From positions 185,566-249,565 of the forward strand of contig CAJTDL010000007.1 of NCBI GenBank assembly GCA_910575035.1: a DNA stretch of 64,000 nt. Direction: 5' to 3'. Source of the DNA: Lachnospiraceae bacterium (GTDB lineage: Bacteria; Bacillota; Clostridia; Lachnospirales; Lachnospiraceae). The notes beneath the pieces were generated by a model. It saw nothing but the letters and a program-made list of their open reading frames with translations, was not told the DNA's origin and made no database searches. The stretch's first letter is position 1; each line of letters starts with the position of its first letter. Shown here piece by piece: positions 43,280 to 52,403 of this stretch. The position numbers and the translations under genes were made by a program.

Positions 43280-44497
43280 ATGACCGTATATGACGAGTTA
43301 GTTGCCCGTGGGCTAATTGCCCAGGTAACAGACGAAGAAGAAATTAAGGAACTGATCAACACAGGAAAAGCCATATTTTACATTGGGTTTGACCCAACGG
43401 CTGACAGCCTTCATGTAGGGCACTTTATGGCGCTCTGCCTGATGAAGCGCCTGCAGATGGCCGGCAACAAGCCCATTGCCCTAATCGGCGGCGGAACAGG
43501 CATGATCGGCGACCCTTCTGGCCGGAGTGATATGCGCCAGATGATGACCCAGGAAACCATTCAGCATAACTGCGACTGTTTCAAAGAACAGATGAGCAAA
43601 TTCATTGATTTCTCGGAAGGGAAAGCCATGATGGTAAACAATGCAGACTGGCTGATGGATCTGAACTACATTGACGTGCTTCGGGAGGTAGGCTCCCATT
43701 TCTCCGTAAACCGCATGCTGACAGCCGAGTGCTACAAACAGCGCATGGAAAAAGGCCTGAGCTTTTTGGAGTTCAACTACATGATCATGCAGAGCTACGA
43801 TTTCTATGCACTGTTCCAAAAGTACGGCTGCAACATGCAGTTCGGCGGCGATGACCAATGGAGCAATATGTTAGGCGGCACAGAGCTGATCCGGCGCAAG
43901 CTGGGCAAGGACGCCTATGCCATGACCATCACTCTGCTACTCAATTCCGAAGGCAAGAAGATGGGCAAGACCCAGTCTGGCGCCGTATGGCTGGATCCTA
44001 AGAAAACTTCCCCCTACGATTTCTACCAATACTGGCGGAATGTGGCTGACGCAGATGTCCTAAAATTCATCCGCATGCTGACCTTCCTTCCTTTAGAAGA
44101 AATTGACAAAATGGACGCTTGGGAAGGGGCACAGCTCAACCAGGCAAAAGAAATCCTGGCTTTCGAATTAACCAAAATAGTTCATGGCGAGGAAGAAGCA
44201 AAAAAAGCGCAGGACGCGGCAAAGGCCATTTTCTCCAGTGGAAATGCCGCTGACATGCCCTCTGTCACATTAACTGATGCGGATTTCAAGGATGGTATGA
44301 TTGATCTATTAAGCCTTCTGGTAAAATCCACCCTTGCCTCCTCCCGCTCTGAGGCGCGCCGGGCAGTGGAACAGGGCGGCGTTTCCGTCAATGGGGAAAA
44401 GGCAACAGATATCAAGGCTTCCTATACGCCTGATGCTTTCACAGAAGGCATGGTTCTGAAAAAGGGCAAGAAAAATTTCCGTAAAATCTTAATATAA
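43280..44497 (+). CDS. tyrS: Tyrosyl-tRNA synthetase
   Basis: A protein of 405 residues, cytoplasmic class I synthetase that charges tRNA-Tyr. The HIGH-like motif is HVGH in [11 protein letters not shown] (about 45-50); the KMSKS-like motif is KKMGKTQSG (about 230). [29 protein letters not shown] and [12 protein letters not shown] are the tyrosine-site parts. The C-terminal S4 domain ([21 protein letters not shown]) binds the tRNA. AAGGAGG precedes the ATG. It is controlled by the T-box and is followed by the separate rpiR promoter. Confidence 0.97.
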   Translation: MTVYDELVARGLIAQVTDEEEIKELINTGKAIFYIGFDPTADSLHVGHFMALCLMKRLQMAGNKPIALIGGGTGMIGDPSGRSDMRQMMTQETIQHNCDCFKEQMSKFIDFSEGKAMMVNNADWLMDLNYIDVLREVGSHFSVNRMLTAECYKQRMEKGLSFLEFNYMIMQSYDFYALFQKYGCNMQFGGDDQWSNMLGGTELIRRKLGKDAYAMTITLLLNSEGKKMGKTQSGAVWLDPKKTSPYDFYQYWRNVADADVLKFIRMLTFLPLEEIDKMDAWEGAQLNQAKEILAFELTKIVHGEEEAKKAQDAAKAIFSSGNAADMPSVTLTDADFKDGMIDLLSLLVKSTLASSRSEARRAVEQGGVSVNGEKATDIKASYTPDAFTEGMVLKKGKKNFRKILI

Positions 44498-44502
44498 AGG
44501 AA

Positions 44503-44549
44503 TTGACAATTCCCTCCCATGCGTTATGATATATATGAAAATAATTTTC
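44503..44549 (+). promoter_or_regulatory. rpiR-type gene promoter with operator
   Basis: TTGACA (44503-44508), 16 bp, TATGAT (44525-44530), then the perfect palindrome GAAAATAATTTTC (44537-44549), preceded by TATAT. The same motif recurs before the PTS operon, so autoregulation is likely. Confidence 0.75.
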
Positions 44550-44565
44550 GCAAGGAGAACAATTC

Positions 44566-45417
44566 ATGGAAAACAAGCAGTCTGTCATAGACAGTATCCA
44601 TATCTTATACGACAGCTTTTTTGAGCAGGAAAAAAAAATTGCCAATTATATTCTTCAAAACCACAAGGATGTGGTGAATATGACCATCAGCGAATTAGCA
44701 GAAGCCAGCGGAACCAGCGTGGCTACCATTTCCCGTTTTTGCCGCAAATGCAGCGTAGACGGGTTCCACCATTTGAAAATCGGTCTTGCACAGGCGATTG
44801 CCGAAAATGAGGCGGATATTCCCGTTTCCAACCATATTTCAAGGAAGGACATTGGGCAGTCCCTACAGAATATCCTAGCAAATAAAATAGAGGAACTGAA
44901 GCAAACCATCTCCTTTATGGATGAAAAACAGCTCAATATAATATTAGATTGTATCTGTAAGGCAGGGATTGTCCAATTAGTCGCCGTGGGAAATACGATT
45001 CCGGTAGCCCTAGATGGAGCGTTTAAATTAAATGAGATTGGGATTCGGGCTATGGCAGGGACAATATGGGAGACACAGTTGGCGTTTTCACTTTCCTTGA
45101 AAAAAGGCGACGTAATGATCGCTATTTCAAATTCCGGCGAATCACGCCGGGTAGCAAAGATGGTGCAGGCAGCCAAGGAAAAAGGGGCGTCTACGGTGGG
45201 GATAACCAATAATCCCAAATCTACCATCGGGCAGCAGGTGGATTACCATATTCAGACGGCTACGAGGGAGAAACTGTTTATGAATGAGATTTGCTTTTCA
45301 CGGGTATCGGCTATGACGGTGATGGAGATCTTGTTTTTGTTCTTGACGGTAGACCAGAAGAAAAGGTATGAGAGAACCCGGGAATACGAAGGGCTGATTG
45401 CGGATGAGAAGGTTTGA
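44566..45417 (+). CDS. RpiR-family transcriptional regulator with SIS domain
   Basis: A protein of 283 residues. The N-terminal HTH (EKKIANYILQNHKDVVNMTISELAEASGTSVATISRFCRKC) occupies about 20-65. The SIS sugar-phosphate domain (VQLVAVGNTIPVALDGAFKLNEIG, VMIAISNSGESRRVAKMVQAAKEKGASTVGITN) occupies about 125-250. AAGGAG precedes the ATG. It stands immediately before the fructose-type PTS operon and shares an operator motif with it, so it should be its sensor, with the phosphorylated sugar as effector. Confidence 0.92.
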   Translation: MENKQSVIDSIHILYDSFFEQEKKIANYILQNHKDVVNMTISELAEASGTSVATISRFCRKCSVDGFHHLKIGLAQAIAENEADIPVSNHISRKDIGQSLQNILANKIEELKQTISFMDEKQLNIILDCICKAGIVQLVAVGNTIPVALDGAFKLNEIGIRAMAGTIWETQLAFSLSLKKGDVMIAISNSGESRRVAKMVQAAKEKGASTVGITNNPKSTIGQQVDYHIQTATREKLFMNEICFSRVSAMTVMEILFLFLTVDQKKRYERTREYEGLIADEKV

Positions 45418-45470
45418 GTATGACAATTTCAGACGCGGTTTGGGAGAGCCCATCCAAATTTATATATATA

Positions 45471-45514
45471 AATGCTTTATTTCATATCATAGATATGAGG
45501 TAAGGCATTTTTTT
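45471..45514 (+). terminator. Terminator after the rpiR-type gene
   Basis: AATGCTTTATTTCATATC pairs with GATATGAGGTAAGGCATT with two bulges, followed by seven T. Confidence 0.75.
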
Positions 45515-45594
45515 CATAGATGCTTCTTTGTGAAAAATGCTCAGAAAAACCTCGTTTTGCAGCCTCAAAATAATAGAATATTGTGCAATGTGCA

Positions 45595-45702
45595 GAAAAA
45601 TTATTTTCTTATATATCCATGTTGACAAAAATCATTTTCATATATATACTCTAAGTAGAAAAAATAAATATCGCGATATTGATATATAAGAAAATTATTT
45701 AC
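45595..45702 (+). promoter_or_regulatory. PTS operon promoter with three putative RpiR operators
   Basis: Promoter TTGACA (45622-45627), 17 bp, TATACT (45645-45650). Three matches to GAAAATNATTTTC surround it: 45595-45608 (one extra A), 45627-45639 (first base A, inside the spacer) and 45690-45702 (one mismatch). Each has TATATA next to it. Binding at the second site would cover the promoter. Confidence 0.72.
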
Positions 45703-45727
45703 ACAACTTTAAATGGAGGGCTAAGCT

Positions 45728-47644
45728 ATGAGGATTAACGAATTACTGAGCAAACAGGCGATTGATTTAAACGTCAGCGTTTCTTCCAAGATGGAAGCCA
45801 TTGACTATATGACAGGATTGATGGAAAAAGCTGGGAACCTGTATGACAGGGAAGGGTATAAAGAAGGGGTTTTGGCGCGTGAGGAAGAAGGAACCACTGG
45901 GATTGGAGAGGGAATTGCCATTCCCCACTCCAGATGTGCGGCTGTAAAAAAGGCCGGGCTTGCCGCAATGGTGGTGAAGGATGGAGTGGATTATGAGGCC
46001 CTGGACGATGAGCCAGTAGAACTAATCTTTATGATTGCTGCACCAGAAGGCGGGGGTAATGTACATATCGATGCGCTCTCCAGGCTTTCTACCATGTTAA
46101 TGGATACAGAGTTTAAGGATACATTGCTCAAGGCAAAGACCCCAGATGAATTTATACAGATTATTGATGAAAAGGATGACGAGCTGGATGGCATTAAGAA
46201 GCAAAAGGCTCTAGAACAGCCGAAAGATGGCTATCGGGTATTGGCCATCACTGCCTGCCCAACTGGGATTGCACATACTTTTATGGCTGCGGAAAGCCTG
46301 GAGCAAAAAGGGAAGGAAATGAATATTTCCATTAAGATTGAAACCCAGGGAGCAGACGGGCCTAAAAATGTGCTGACTGCAGAGGAGATCCAGAAGGCAG
46401 AGTGTATCATTATTGCTGCAGATAAGAACGTAGACCTGGCAAGGTTTGATGGGAAGCCCGTAATCATCACGAAGGTGGCAGACGGCATCCATAAAGCGCA
46501 GGAGCTTCTTACACAAGCCACCTCCGGGAACGTGCCGCCCTACCATCATAACGGCGCTGCTGTCAGTGAGGATACTTCTGAGAATGAAAGCGTTGGGCGC
46601 AGGATTTATAAAAATCTGATGAATGGGGTTTCCCATATGCTGCCCTTTGTAATTGGTGGGGGAATTTTAATTGCATTAGCATTCCTACTGGATGATTACA
46701 GTATTGACCCGTCGAATTTTGGCAAGAATACGCCGATTGCCGCTTATTTAAAAACCGTAGGGGATTTATCCTTTGGGATGATGCTTCCCGTGCTTTCCGG
46801 ATATATCGCCATGAGCATCGCAGACCGCCCAGGGCTCGCTGTGGGCTTTGTAGGAGGGCTGGTGGCCAAGGCTGGAATGACCTTTGCAAACCCTGCTGGC
46901 GGGGAAGTGAATGCAGGGTTTTTGGGGGCTTTGTTTGCAGGATTCGCCGCAGGTTACCTTGTGCTGGCGCTGAAAAAAGCCACCTCCAAATTCCCACAGT
47001 CATTAAATAGCATCCGCCCTATGATTATATATCCAGTGCTTGGTATCTTAAGCGGCGCAGTTGTCACGACTTTAATCAACCCCATTGTAGGCGTGATCAA
47101 CGATGCATTGACAAACGCACTGAACAGCATGCATGGCAGCAGCAAGGTTTTGCTAGGCATGATCGTGGCCGGCATGGAATCTGTAGATATGGGCGGCCCT
47201 GTGAATAAAACCGCTTATGTATTTGGAACCTCCCAGCTTGCAGAAGGTAACTTTGAAATTATGGCAGCCGTTATGGCAGGGGGTATGATCCCGCCTTTGG
47301 CGATTGCCCTTTGCACCACTGTCTTTAAGAACCGTTTTACCCAGAAAGAGCGCGAATCTGGCATCGTAAATTATATCCTGGGGCTTTCCTTCATTACAGA
47401 AGGCGCTATTCCATTTGCGGCCAGCGATCCTTTGCGCATACTCCCATCCTGCATCATCGGTTCAGCAGTAACAGGCGGCCTATCTATGTTCTTTGGATGC
47501 ACCCTGCGTGCGCCCCATGGCGGAATTTTCGTACTGCCCACCATCGGGAACCCGCTGGCTTATGCATTTTCCATTCTGGCAGGAGCCATTGTAGGATGCA
47601 TCATCCTGGCCATTTTAAAAAAGCCATTAAAAAACGAAGCATAA
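45728..47644 (+). CDS. Fructose-type PTS enzyme IIABC
   Basis: A protein of 638 residues. EIIA at 1-150 has the phospho-His in GIAIPHSRC (about 66). EIIB at about 165-270 has the Cys in ITACPTGIAHTFMAAE. EIIC from about 290 has many membrane helices (HMLPFVIGGGILIALAF, MESVDMGGPVNKTAYVFG, ITEGAIPFAASDPLRILPS). This order is that of FruA and MngA-type permeases. TGGAGGGC precedes the ATG. It leads an operon with an RpiA-like isomerase, an NAD-type oxidoreductase and a PfkB kinase, so the imported sugar may not be fructose itself. Confidence 0.92.
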   Translation: MRINELLSKQAIDLNVSVSSKMEAIDYMTGLMEKAGNLYDREGYKEGVLAREEEGTTGIGEGIAIPHSRCAAVKKAGLAAMVVKDGVDYEALDDEPVELIFMIAAPEGGGNVHIDALSRLSTMLMDTEFKDTLLKAKTPDEFIQIIDEKDDELDGIKKQKALEQPKDGYRVLAITACPTGIAHTFMAAESLEQKGKEMNISIKIETQGADGPKNVLTAEEIQKAECIIIAADKNVDLARFDGKPVIITKVADGIHKAQELLTQATSGNVPPYHHNGAAVSEDTSENESVGRRIYKNLMNGVSHMLPFVIGGGILIALAFLLDDYSIDPSNFGKNTPIAAYLKTVGDLSFGMMLPVLSGYIAMSIADRPGLAVGFVGGLVAKAGMTFANPAGGEVNAGFLGALFAGFAAGYLVLALKKATSKFPQSLNSIRPMIIYPVLGILSGAVVTTLINPIVGVINDALTNALNSMHGSSKVLLGMIVAGMESVDMGGPVNKTAYVFGTSQLAEGNFEIMAAVMAGGMIPPLAIALCTTVFKNRFTQKERESGIVNYILGLSFITEGAIPFAASDPLRILPSCIIGSAVTGGLSMFFGCTLRAPHGGIFVLPTIGNPLAYAFSILAGAIVGCIILAILKKPLKNEA

Positions 47645-47669
47645 ATCCTTTCTAGAAAGAAGAAAACCC

Positions 47670-48431
47670 ATGAAACAAAAATGTGCAAAAAAAGCCTTTG
47701 AACTGATTAAAGACGGCATGGCAATTGGATTAGGAGGCGGCGCAACCGTCGCCCTCTTAATCGAAGAATTAGAACAGCGGAATAAAAAAGTAACAGCCGT
47801 TACACCCTCCACTGACACAATGGAATTGTGCTGCCAGCGCCATATCCCTGTGCTGCCATTGGAAATGGTTTCCCATATTGACCTGGCATTTGACGGGTGT
47901 GATGAGCTGGACATGGAACTAAATGCCCTGAAAAGCTGCGGAGGCATCCATACCAGGGAAAAAATAATGGCTGCAATGGCCAAAGACTATATTTTACTGG
48001 CAGATGAGACGAAATTAGGAGAACGGCTGAAGTTCCACGTCCCCATTACAATAGAAGCCATTCCTGCAGCAAAAGCCTATGTAAAAACTGTACTCACGAA
48101 TATGGGAGCCGCTGTCAGCGAGAGGCGTGGAGATAAGAAGGCAGGGCTTGTGATCAGCGACGATGGGAATTACCTGTTCGACGCCGTATTTCCAACTTCA
48201 CATAAACAGCCGCCAGAAACCCATAAAGCAGCAGATACAAAAAAAGAACGGAACATCCCCTATGTAGATTTAGAAACAGATCCGCCACAATTATGGGCTC
48301 AAAATGTTCGGCGGCTTTCTGAACTGCTCGATCATACACCTGGGATTGTTGGGCATTCGCTGTTTTATAAGATTGCATCCAAAGCGATTATTGCCAGGAA
48401 GGATAGGATTGATATTATAGAAAACAGATGA
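47670..48431 (+). CDS. Divergent RpiA-like sugar phosphate isomerase
   Basis: A protein of 253 residues with the full RpiA fold but altered motifs: GLGGGATVALLIEEL in place of GLGTGST, AFDGCDELDMELNALK in place of VDGADEVD, and SCGGIHTREKIMA in place of GGGGALLREK, where the catalytic Glu is kept. An insertion near 175-200 is rich in Lys, Pro and Thr. Normal RpiA interconverts ribose 5-phosphate and ribulose 5-phosphate. Its place inside a PTS operon suggests a phosphorylated pentose or a related keto/aldo pair as substrate. GAAAGAAG precedes the ATG; 25 bp follow the PTS stop. Confidence 0.8.
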   Translation: MKQKCAKKAFELIKDGMAIGLGGGATVALLIEELEQRNKKVTAVTPSTDTMELCCQRHIPVLPLEMVSHIDLAFDGCDELDMELNALKSCGGIHTREKIMAAMAKDYILLADETKLGERLKFHVPITIEAIPAAKAYVKTVLTNMGAAVSERRGDKKAGLVISDDGNYLFDAVFPTSHKQPPETHKAADTKKERNIPYVDLETDPPQLWAQNVRRLSELLDHTPGIVGHSLFYKIASKAIIARKDRIDIIENR

Positions 48432-48499
48432 AATAAAGCGATTCATCCGTTTTGCCACAAACAAATATAAATCTATAAAAGAAAGAAGGAGAACACACG

Positions 48500-49471
48500 A
48501 TGAGAACATTAAATTGGGGCATCTTAGGCTCTGGCTGGATCGCCCAGGAAATGGGAAAGGCTTTACAGGCAGTCAATGGAAGCATTTATGGCGTATTTTC
48601 CGCCAATCCTGCACATGCCAAGAAATATGCCCAGGACTATGCCGTAGAGCATCTTTACAATAGCGTGGAAGAAATGCTTGCTGATGAAAACATTGACATT
48701 GTCTATATCGCAACACCCCATAACCTGCACTACCAATTTATCCTGCAATCCCTGAACGCCAACAAGCACGTATTCTGTGAAAAATCTATCACTGTAAACG
48801 CCCGCCAGCTACAGGAATGCGCAGCCATTGCAGCAGAAAAAAATCTTGTAATCTGCGATGGCGTAACCTTATTCCATATGCCCCTCTACAAAAAGCTGAA
48901 AAATATCATTAACAGCGGAGCCATTGGTAAAGTAAAAATGGTACAGGTAAACTTTGGAAGCTGCAAGGAGTATGACGTAAACAACCGCTTTTTTTCCAAA
49001 GACCTTGCAGGCGGCGCACTCTTAGACATTGGCGTATATGCTGTATCTTTCGCCAGATACTTCATGGAAAGCAAGCCTAATGTAGTGCTGGCCACCGCCA
49101 ACTACTTTGAAACCGGCGTAGACGAAACCAGCGGCATCCTTCTGAAAAACCCAGACGGAGAAATGGCTGTCATCTCCCTGACCATGCGTGCCAAACAGCC
49201 CAAGCGCGGCATTGTAGCCGGCGAAAAAGGATACATCGAAATCAACAATTACCCCAGAGCTGACAAGGCTACTATCACTTACACCGAAAATGGCCAAATA
49301 GAAACCATTGCATCTGGAAACACAGCGAAGGCTCTGCAATATGAAGTGCAAGATATGCAAGACTACGTCCTGAACCATAGCGGGCAGCAAAATCTCCAAA
49401 ACGTCTGCGATGTCATGGATACCCTGACAGCCATAAGAAACCAGTGGGGCATGGCCTACCCCTTTGAATAA
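48500..49471 (+). CDS. Gfo/Idh/MocA-family oxidoreductase
   Basis: A protein of 323 residues. A Rossmann fold is seen at the start (NWGILGSGWIAQEMGKAL), with YIATPHNLHYQFILQSL and the family signature EKSITVNARQ (EKP-like, Lys kept), then the C-terminal alpha/beta domain with GGALLDIGVYAVSFARYF, where Asp and His-like residues of the active site normally lie. It would oxidise or epimerise a sugar or cyclitol with NAD(P). AAGAAGGAG precedes the ATG. It is third in the PTS operon. Confidence 0.88.
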   Translation: MRTLNWGILGSGWIAQEMGKALQAVNGSIYGVFSANPAHAKKYAQDYAVEHLYNSVEEMLADENIDIVYIATPHNLHYQFILQSLNANKHVFCEKSITVNARQLQECAAIAAEKNLVICDGVTLFHMPLYKKLKNIINSGAIGKVKMVQVNFGSCKEYDVNNRFFSKDLAGGALLDIGVYAVSFARYFMESKPNVVLATANYFETGVDETSGILLKNPDGEMAVISLTMRAKQPKRGIVAGEKGYIEINNYPRADKATITYTENGQIETIASGNTAKALQYEVQDMQDYVLNHSGQQNLQNVCDVMDTLTAIRNQWGMAYPFE

Positions 49472-49513
49472 TTTCTAACCCTTACTCTCAAACCCAAAAA
49501 AGGAGGTTCCACC

Positions 49514-50413
49514 ATGATATACACCGTAACGTTCAACCCATCCCTGGACTATGTGGTGCAGCTTGGCCATTTCGCGCCAGCAGGCATAAACCGCACCACC
49601 TCTGAGCACATTTTTCCTGGCGGAAAAGGCAATAACGTTGCCGTCATCGCTTCCAACCTTGGCATCCAAACCCGCGCCCTGGGATTCAAGGCCGGCTTCA
49701 CCGGAGACGCCATGGAACAAATGCTGCAGCAATACGGCTGCGACACAGATTTCATCCCCTTAGAGGAAGGCATGACACGCATTAATGTAAAAGTAAAATC
49801 CAGCCAGGAATTTGAAATCAACGGCCAAGGCCCTATCATCTCAGAGGCAAAAATCGAAGCCCTCCACAATAAACTAGGCCAACTGCAGGAGGGCGACATC
49901 CTTGCCCTCTCCGGCAGCATCCCCAATACCCTGCCAGGGGATATATACGAACAGATCATGCAGCGCCTACAGGGTAAAAATATCAAGATCTCCGTAGACG
50001 CCACTCAGGATCTTCTCATGAACGTCCTGAAATACCACCCCTTCCTAATTAAGCCTAATAACCATGAATTGGAAGAAATCTTCCATACAACTTTCCATTC
50101 CGATGAAGAAATCATCGCATGCGCCAAAAAACTCCAAAACATGGGTGCCGTCAACGTACTGGTTTCCATGGCAGGAGACGGAGCCATTTTAGTGGACGAG
50201 CACGGAAACGTCTCAAAGCAGGCTCCCCCAAAAGGTGAAGTTGTAAATTCCGTAGGCGCAGGCGATTCCATGGTAGCAGGATTTCTGGTAGGATACCTGA
50301 CAAGCGGAGACTACCAAGACGCCTTAGGCCTTGGAACCGCTGCCGGAAGCGCAACTGCGTTCACCGCCTGGCTTGCTGGAAAAAAAGAGATCATGGCATT
50401 ATTGCCACTTTAA
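49514..50413 (+). CDS. PfkB-family 1-phosphofructokinase-like kinase
   Basis: A protein of 299 residues of the FruK/LacC branch. It begins MIYTVTFNPSLDYVVQL, has FPGGKGNNVA in the first signature, LKYHPFLIKPNNHELEEIF, and the catalytic Asp in VNSVGAGDSMVAGFLVGYL (about 250). It would add a second phosphate to a sugar phosphate made by the PTS. AAAGGAGG precedes the ATG. It is last in the operon, suggesting a bisphosphate product that enters glycolysis by aldol cleavage. Confidence 0.88.
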   Translation: MIYTVTFNPSLDYVVQLGHFAPAGINRTTSEHIFPGGKGNNVAVIASNLGIQTRALGFKAGFTGDAMEQMLQQYGCDTDFIPLEEGMTRINVKVKSSQEFEINGQGPIISEAKIEALHNKLGQLQEGDILALSGSIPNTLPGDIYEQIMQRLQGKNIKISVDATQDLLMNVLKYHPFLIKPNNHELEEIFHTTFHSDEEIIACAKKLQNMGAVNVLVSMAGDGAILVDEHGNVSKQAPPKGEVVNSVGAGDSMVAGFLVGYLTSGDYQDALGLGTAAGSATAFTAWLAGKKEIMALLPL

Positions 50414-50919
50414 AAACATACCTTCTATAACGGCAGCCAATACTGTCCAGAAAACAATTAAAACAACTTTAGCCAAAGGCAGTGGGATGCTGCACCAAAC
50501 ATAACCCGCGCTAAATACCTTAATGTTTGGCACAGAATATTTTTCTGAGAGTGCTGTTTCACAAACGCAGGCGTAACAGTGGCTGCGCTGAGGCTTGGGA
50601 AGCAGTGCTATCAGGAAAATAGGCAAGCAAAACATAAGGTTATTTAGCGCGGGTTATACTAGCTTTTAGCCTCCAAATTATCATAAATACAGAGTTGTGC
50701 GGCAATATATGATTGGTTGATTTGTTACCACATAGTTAGAACACAGGGAATCTAGCCCTCCTTGCCCCAAAGGTAAAAAAGACCGGAAAGCCTGTATTTC
50801 CGAGCTTTCCGGATGAAAATTCTCATCTCGGATTTTTACTGATTTATCCAAAAAAATATTAAGTAAAACTATATAGAACTTTTGAAGAATTTTTATAGAA
50901 AACGGGCACGCCACCTATG
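50414..50919. other. Intergenic region between the PTS operon and the accessory region
   Basis: Besides the family 2 element, it contains a hairpin CCGGAAAGC..GCTTTCCGG at about 50783-50812. The 1.6-kb direct repeat begins close to 50802. No gene is seen. Confidence 0.6.
50501..50657. repeat. Dispersed repeat family 2, complete copy
   Basis: A 157-bp element bounded by inverted ends: ATAACCCGCGCTAAATA, then CCTTA, at 50501-50522, and the complement TAAGG(T)TATTTAGCGCGGGTTAT at 50635-50657. Its middle matches 19127-19188 and its right end matches 34921-34952. There is no coding potential. Confidence 0.78.
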
Positions 50920-50947
50920 TTGTAAAATCCGAAAGATATGTTATAAT
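50920..50947 (+). promoter_or_regulatory. Promoter of the Rpn-type gene, copy 1
   Basis: TTGTAA (50920-50925), 16 bp, TATAAT (50942-50947), 23 bp before the start codon. Copies 2 and 3 keep this promoter. Confidence 0.65.
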
Positions 50948-50970
50948 TCAATTAAGCAAAGGGGGTTTTT

Positions 50971-51837
50971 ATGGAAGATACGAAAATACAATGGCATCCG
51001 GGATTTGTGGCTGCCATGAACTTGGAGTTTAAGGAAAACAGGGATGACCTGATATTCGAGAAAGAATATAACCTGAACACAAAACCGCTGGAAACCGATC
51101 TGCTGATTATCAAAAAAAATCCGGCTGCCCGACTGGTAAACGAAATCGGAAAGTTCTTCCGGGGGCATAATATCATGGAATACAAATCTCCCGAGGATGA
51201 ACTGAACATCAACACATTTTATAAAGTTCAGGGATATGCCTGTATTTATAAGGCTGCAGGGACTGCATCTGCCGGAATAAATGAAGATGATATAACAACA
51301 ACGATTATCCGGGAGGGAAAACCAGTGGGGCTTTTCAAACACCTTTCCGGGAAAGGATTTGAGGTAACTTGTTCCTGCAAAGGAATATACCGCATCCATA
51401 CAGGCAGCCTGTTTCCTTTACAAATTATTGCAACAAAGGAATTGGAGGGAGATGAGCATGTCTGGTTAAGATCCCTTTCCGAAAAACTGCAAAAGGAAGA
51501 TGTAAAACAATTATTGAAACGTATAAGCGGGCTGACAGGAGACTTTGACAAAGAAATGGCGGATTCCGTCCTGAAAATCAGCATAGACGCAAACAGACAG
51601 CTTATTAAGGAAATGATGGAGGATGAGAGCATGTATGAATCATTGATGGAACTTATGGAGCCACGGTTAGCCATAAGGGATAAAACAAAAATGGAAGAAG
51701 GGATGCGGCAAGGGATGCAGCAAGGACAGAAAATAACCGCTACCCGCATGTTACAATCTGGCAGATACACGTTGGACGAGATTGCTGATATATCAGGGCT
51801 TTCTCTGAAAGAAATAAAAATATTGGAAGAAATTTGA
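50971..51837 (+). CDS. Rpn-like PD-(D/E)XK family protein, intact copy 1
   Basis: A protein of 288 residues of a Lachnospiraceae family often mislabelled as 3-isopropylmalate dehydrogenase. Residues 1-80 have the restriction-like core: EFKENRDDLIFEKEYNLNTKPLETDLLIIKKN, where Glu and Asp-x-Leu suggest the nuclease acid pair, then the MEYKSPEDELNINTFYKVQGYACIYKA stretch with E-x-K. The C-terminus has TRMLQSGRYTLDEIADISGLSLKEIKILEE, a small helix-turn-helix tail seen in Rpn/PD-D/EXK transposase-like proteins. AAAGGGGG precedes the ATG. It is the intact member of three copies and converges on its XRE neighbour. No catalytic assay is implied by sequence. Confidence 0.78.
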   Translation: MEDTKIQWHPGFVAAMNLEFKENRDDLIFEKEYNLNTKPLETDLLIIKKNPAARLVNEIGKFFRGHNIMEYKSPEDELNINTFYKVQGYACIYKAAGTASAGINEDDITTTIIREGKPVGLFKHLSGKGFEVTCSCKGIYRIHTGSLFPLQIIATKELEGDEHVWLRSLSEKLQKEDVKQLLKRISGLTGDFDKEMADSVLKISIDANRQLIKEMMEDESMYESLMELMEPRLAIRDKTKMEEGMRQGMQQGQKITATRMLQSGRYTLDEIADISGLSLKEIKILEEI

Positions 51838-52034
51838 AGCAACTTTAAAAATATCTTTCCAGCAACTGATAAAGGATATGAATATTGCCCTCCCTGTTTG
51901 ATACAATAGCATTGTAAATTTCAACAAATTCTGCGAATCAGTAAACCAGAACAGTTACAAATGCAGGAAGTTTTATGCCGAAAAAGCCTCCTGCATTTTT
52001 GATACGCCAAATGAAACATCCCACAGACATGCCC

Positions 52035-52403
52035 TTATTCTGGTCTGCCTGCAGTAACCTGTTCTTCTGTGTTCATCTGAAACGCCTCCAGCATCAGCTC
52101 TATGCTTGATTCCACGAGCCGTCGTTCCTTCGGGGATAATTTCCGGAGGCGGATGGAAAGATCCAGTGGTTCTACCTCTCTGTCCAACCCCATCAACAGA
52201 AAATCGCTGGATACGGAAAGAGTTTCGCAAATCCTAACCAGCGTGGGGATGGACGTCCCGACAACGCCCCTCTCAAGGTCGGAAACATACTGTATCGTTA
52301 CATCCAGCTTTTCCGCTAATTTCTCTTGTGTATATCCGGCAGCATTTCTGGCCTGCCGAACACGCTCGCCTATACAAATATTTAATTCTTTTCGTACTCT
52401 CAT
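52035..52403 (-). CDS. XRE-family regulator, intact copy 1
   Basis: A protein of 122 residues from the ATG at 52403, with AAGGTGG upstream. A Cro/CI helix-turn-helix spans 8-68 (GERVRQARNAAGYTQEKLAEKLDVTIQYVSDLERG, IPTLVRICETLSVSSDFLL). The rest is helical (LSPKERRLVESSIELMLEAF). It is convergent with the Rpn-type gene, which it follows by about 200 bp, and is repeated with it, so the two probably travel as a unit. It could control the accessory region. Confidence 0.85.
   Translation of the reverse strand: MRVRKELNICIGERVRQARNAAGYTQEKLAEKLDVTIQYVSDLERGVVGTSIPTLVRICETLSVSSDFLLMGLDREVEPLDLSIRLRKLSPKERRLVESSIELMLEAFQMNTEEQVTAGRPE

Noticed and set aside
50971..51837. 3-isopropylmalate dehydrogenase label for the Rpn-type gene
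   Set aside because: The protein lacks the dehydrogenase motifs and has a restriction-like acid/Lys pattern; the common database label for this family is a known mistake.
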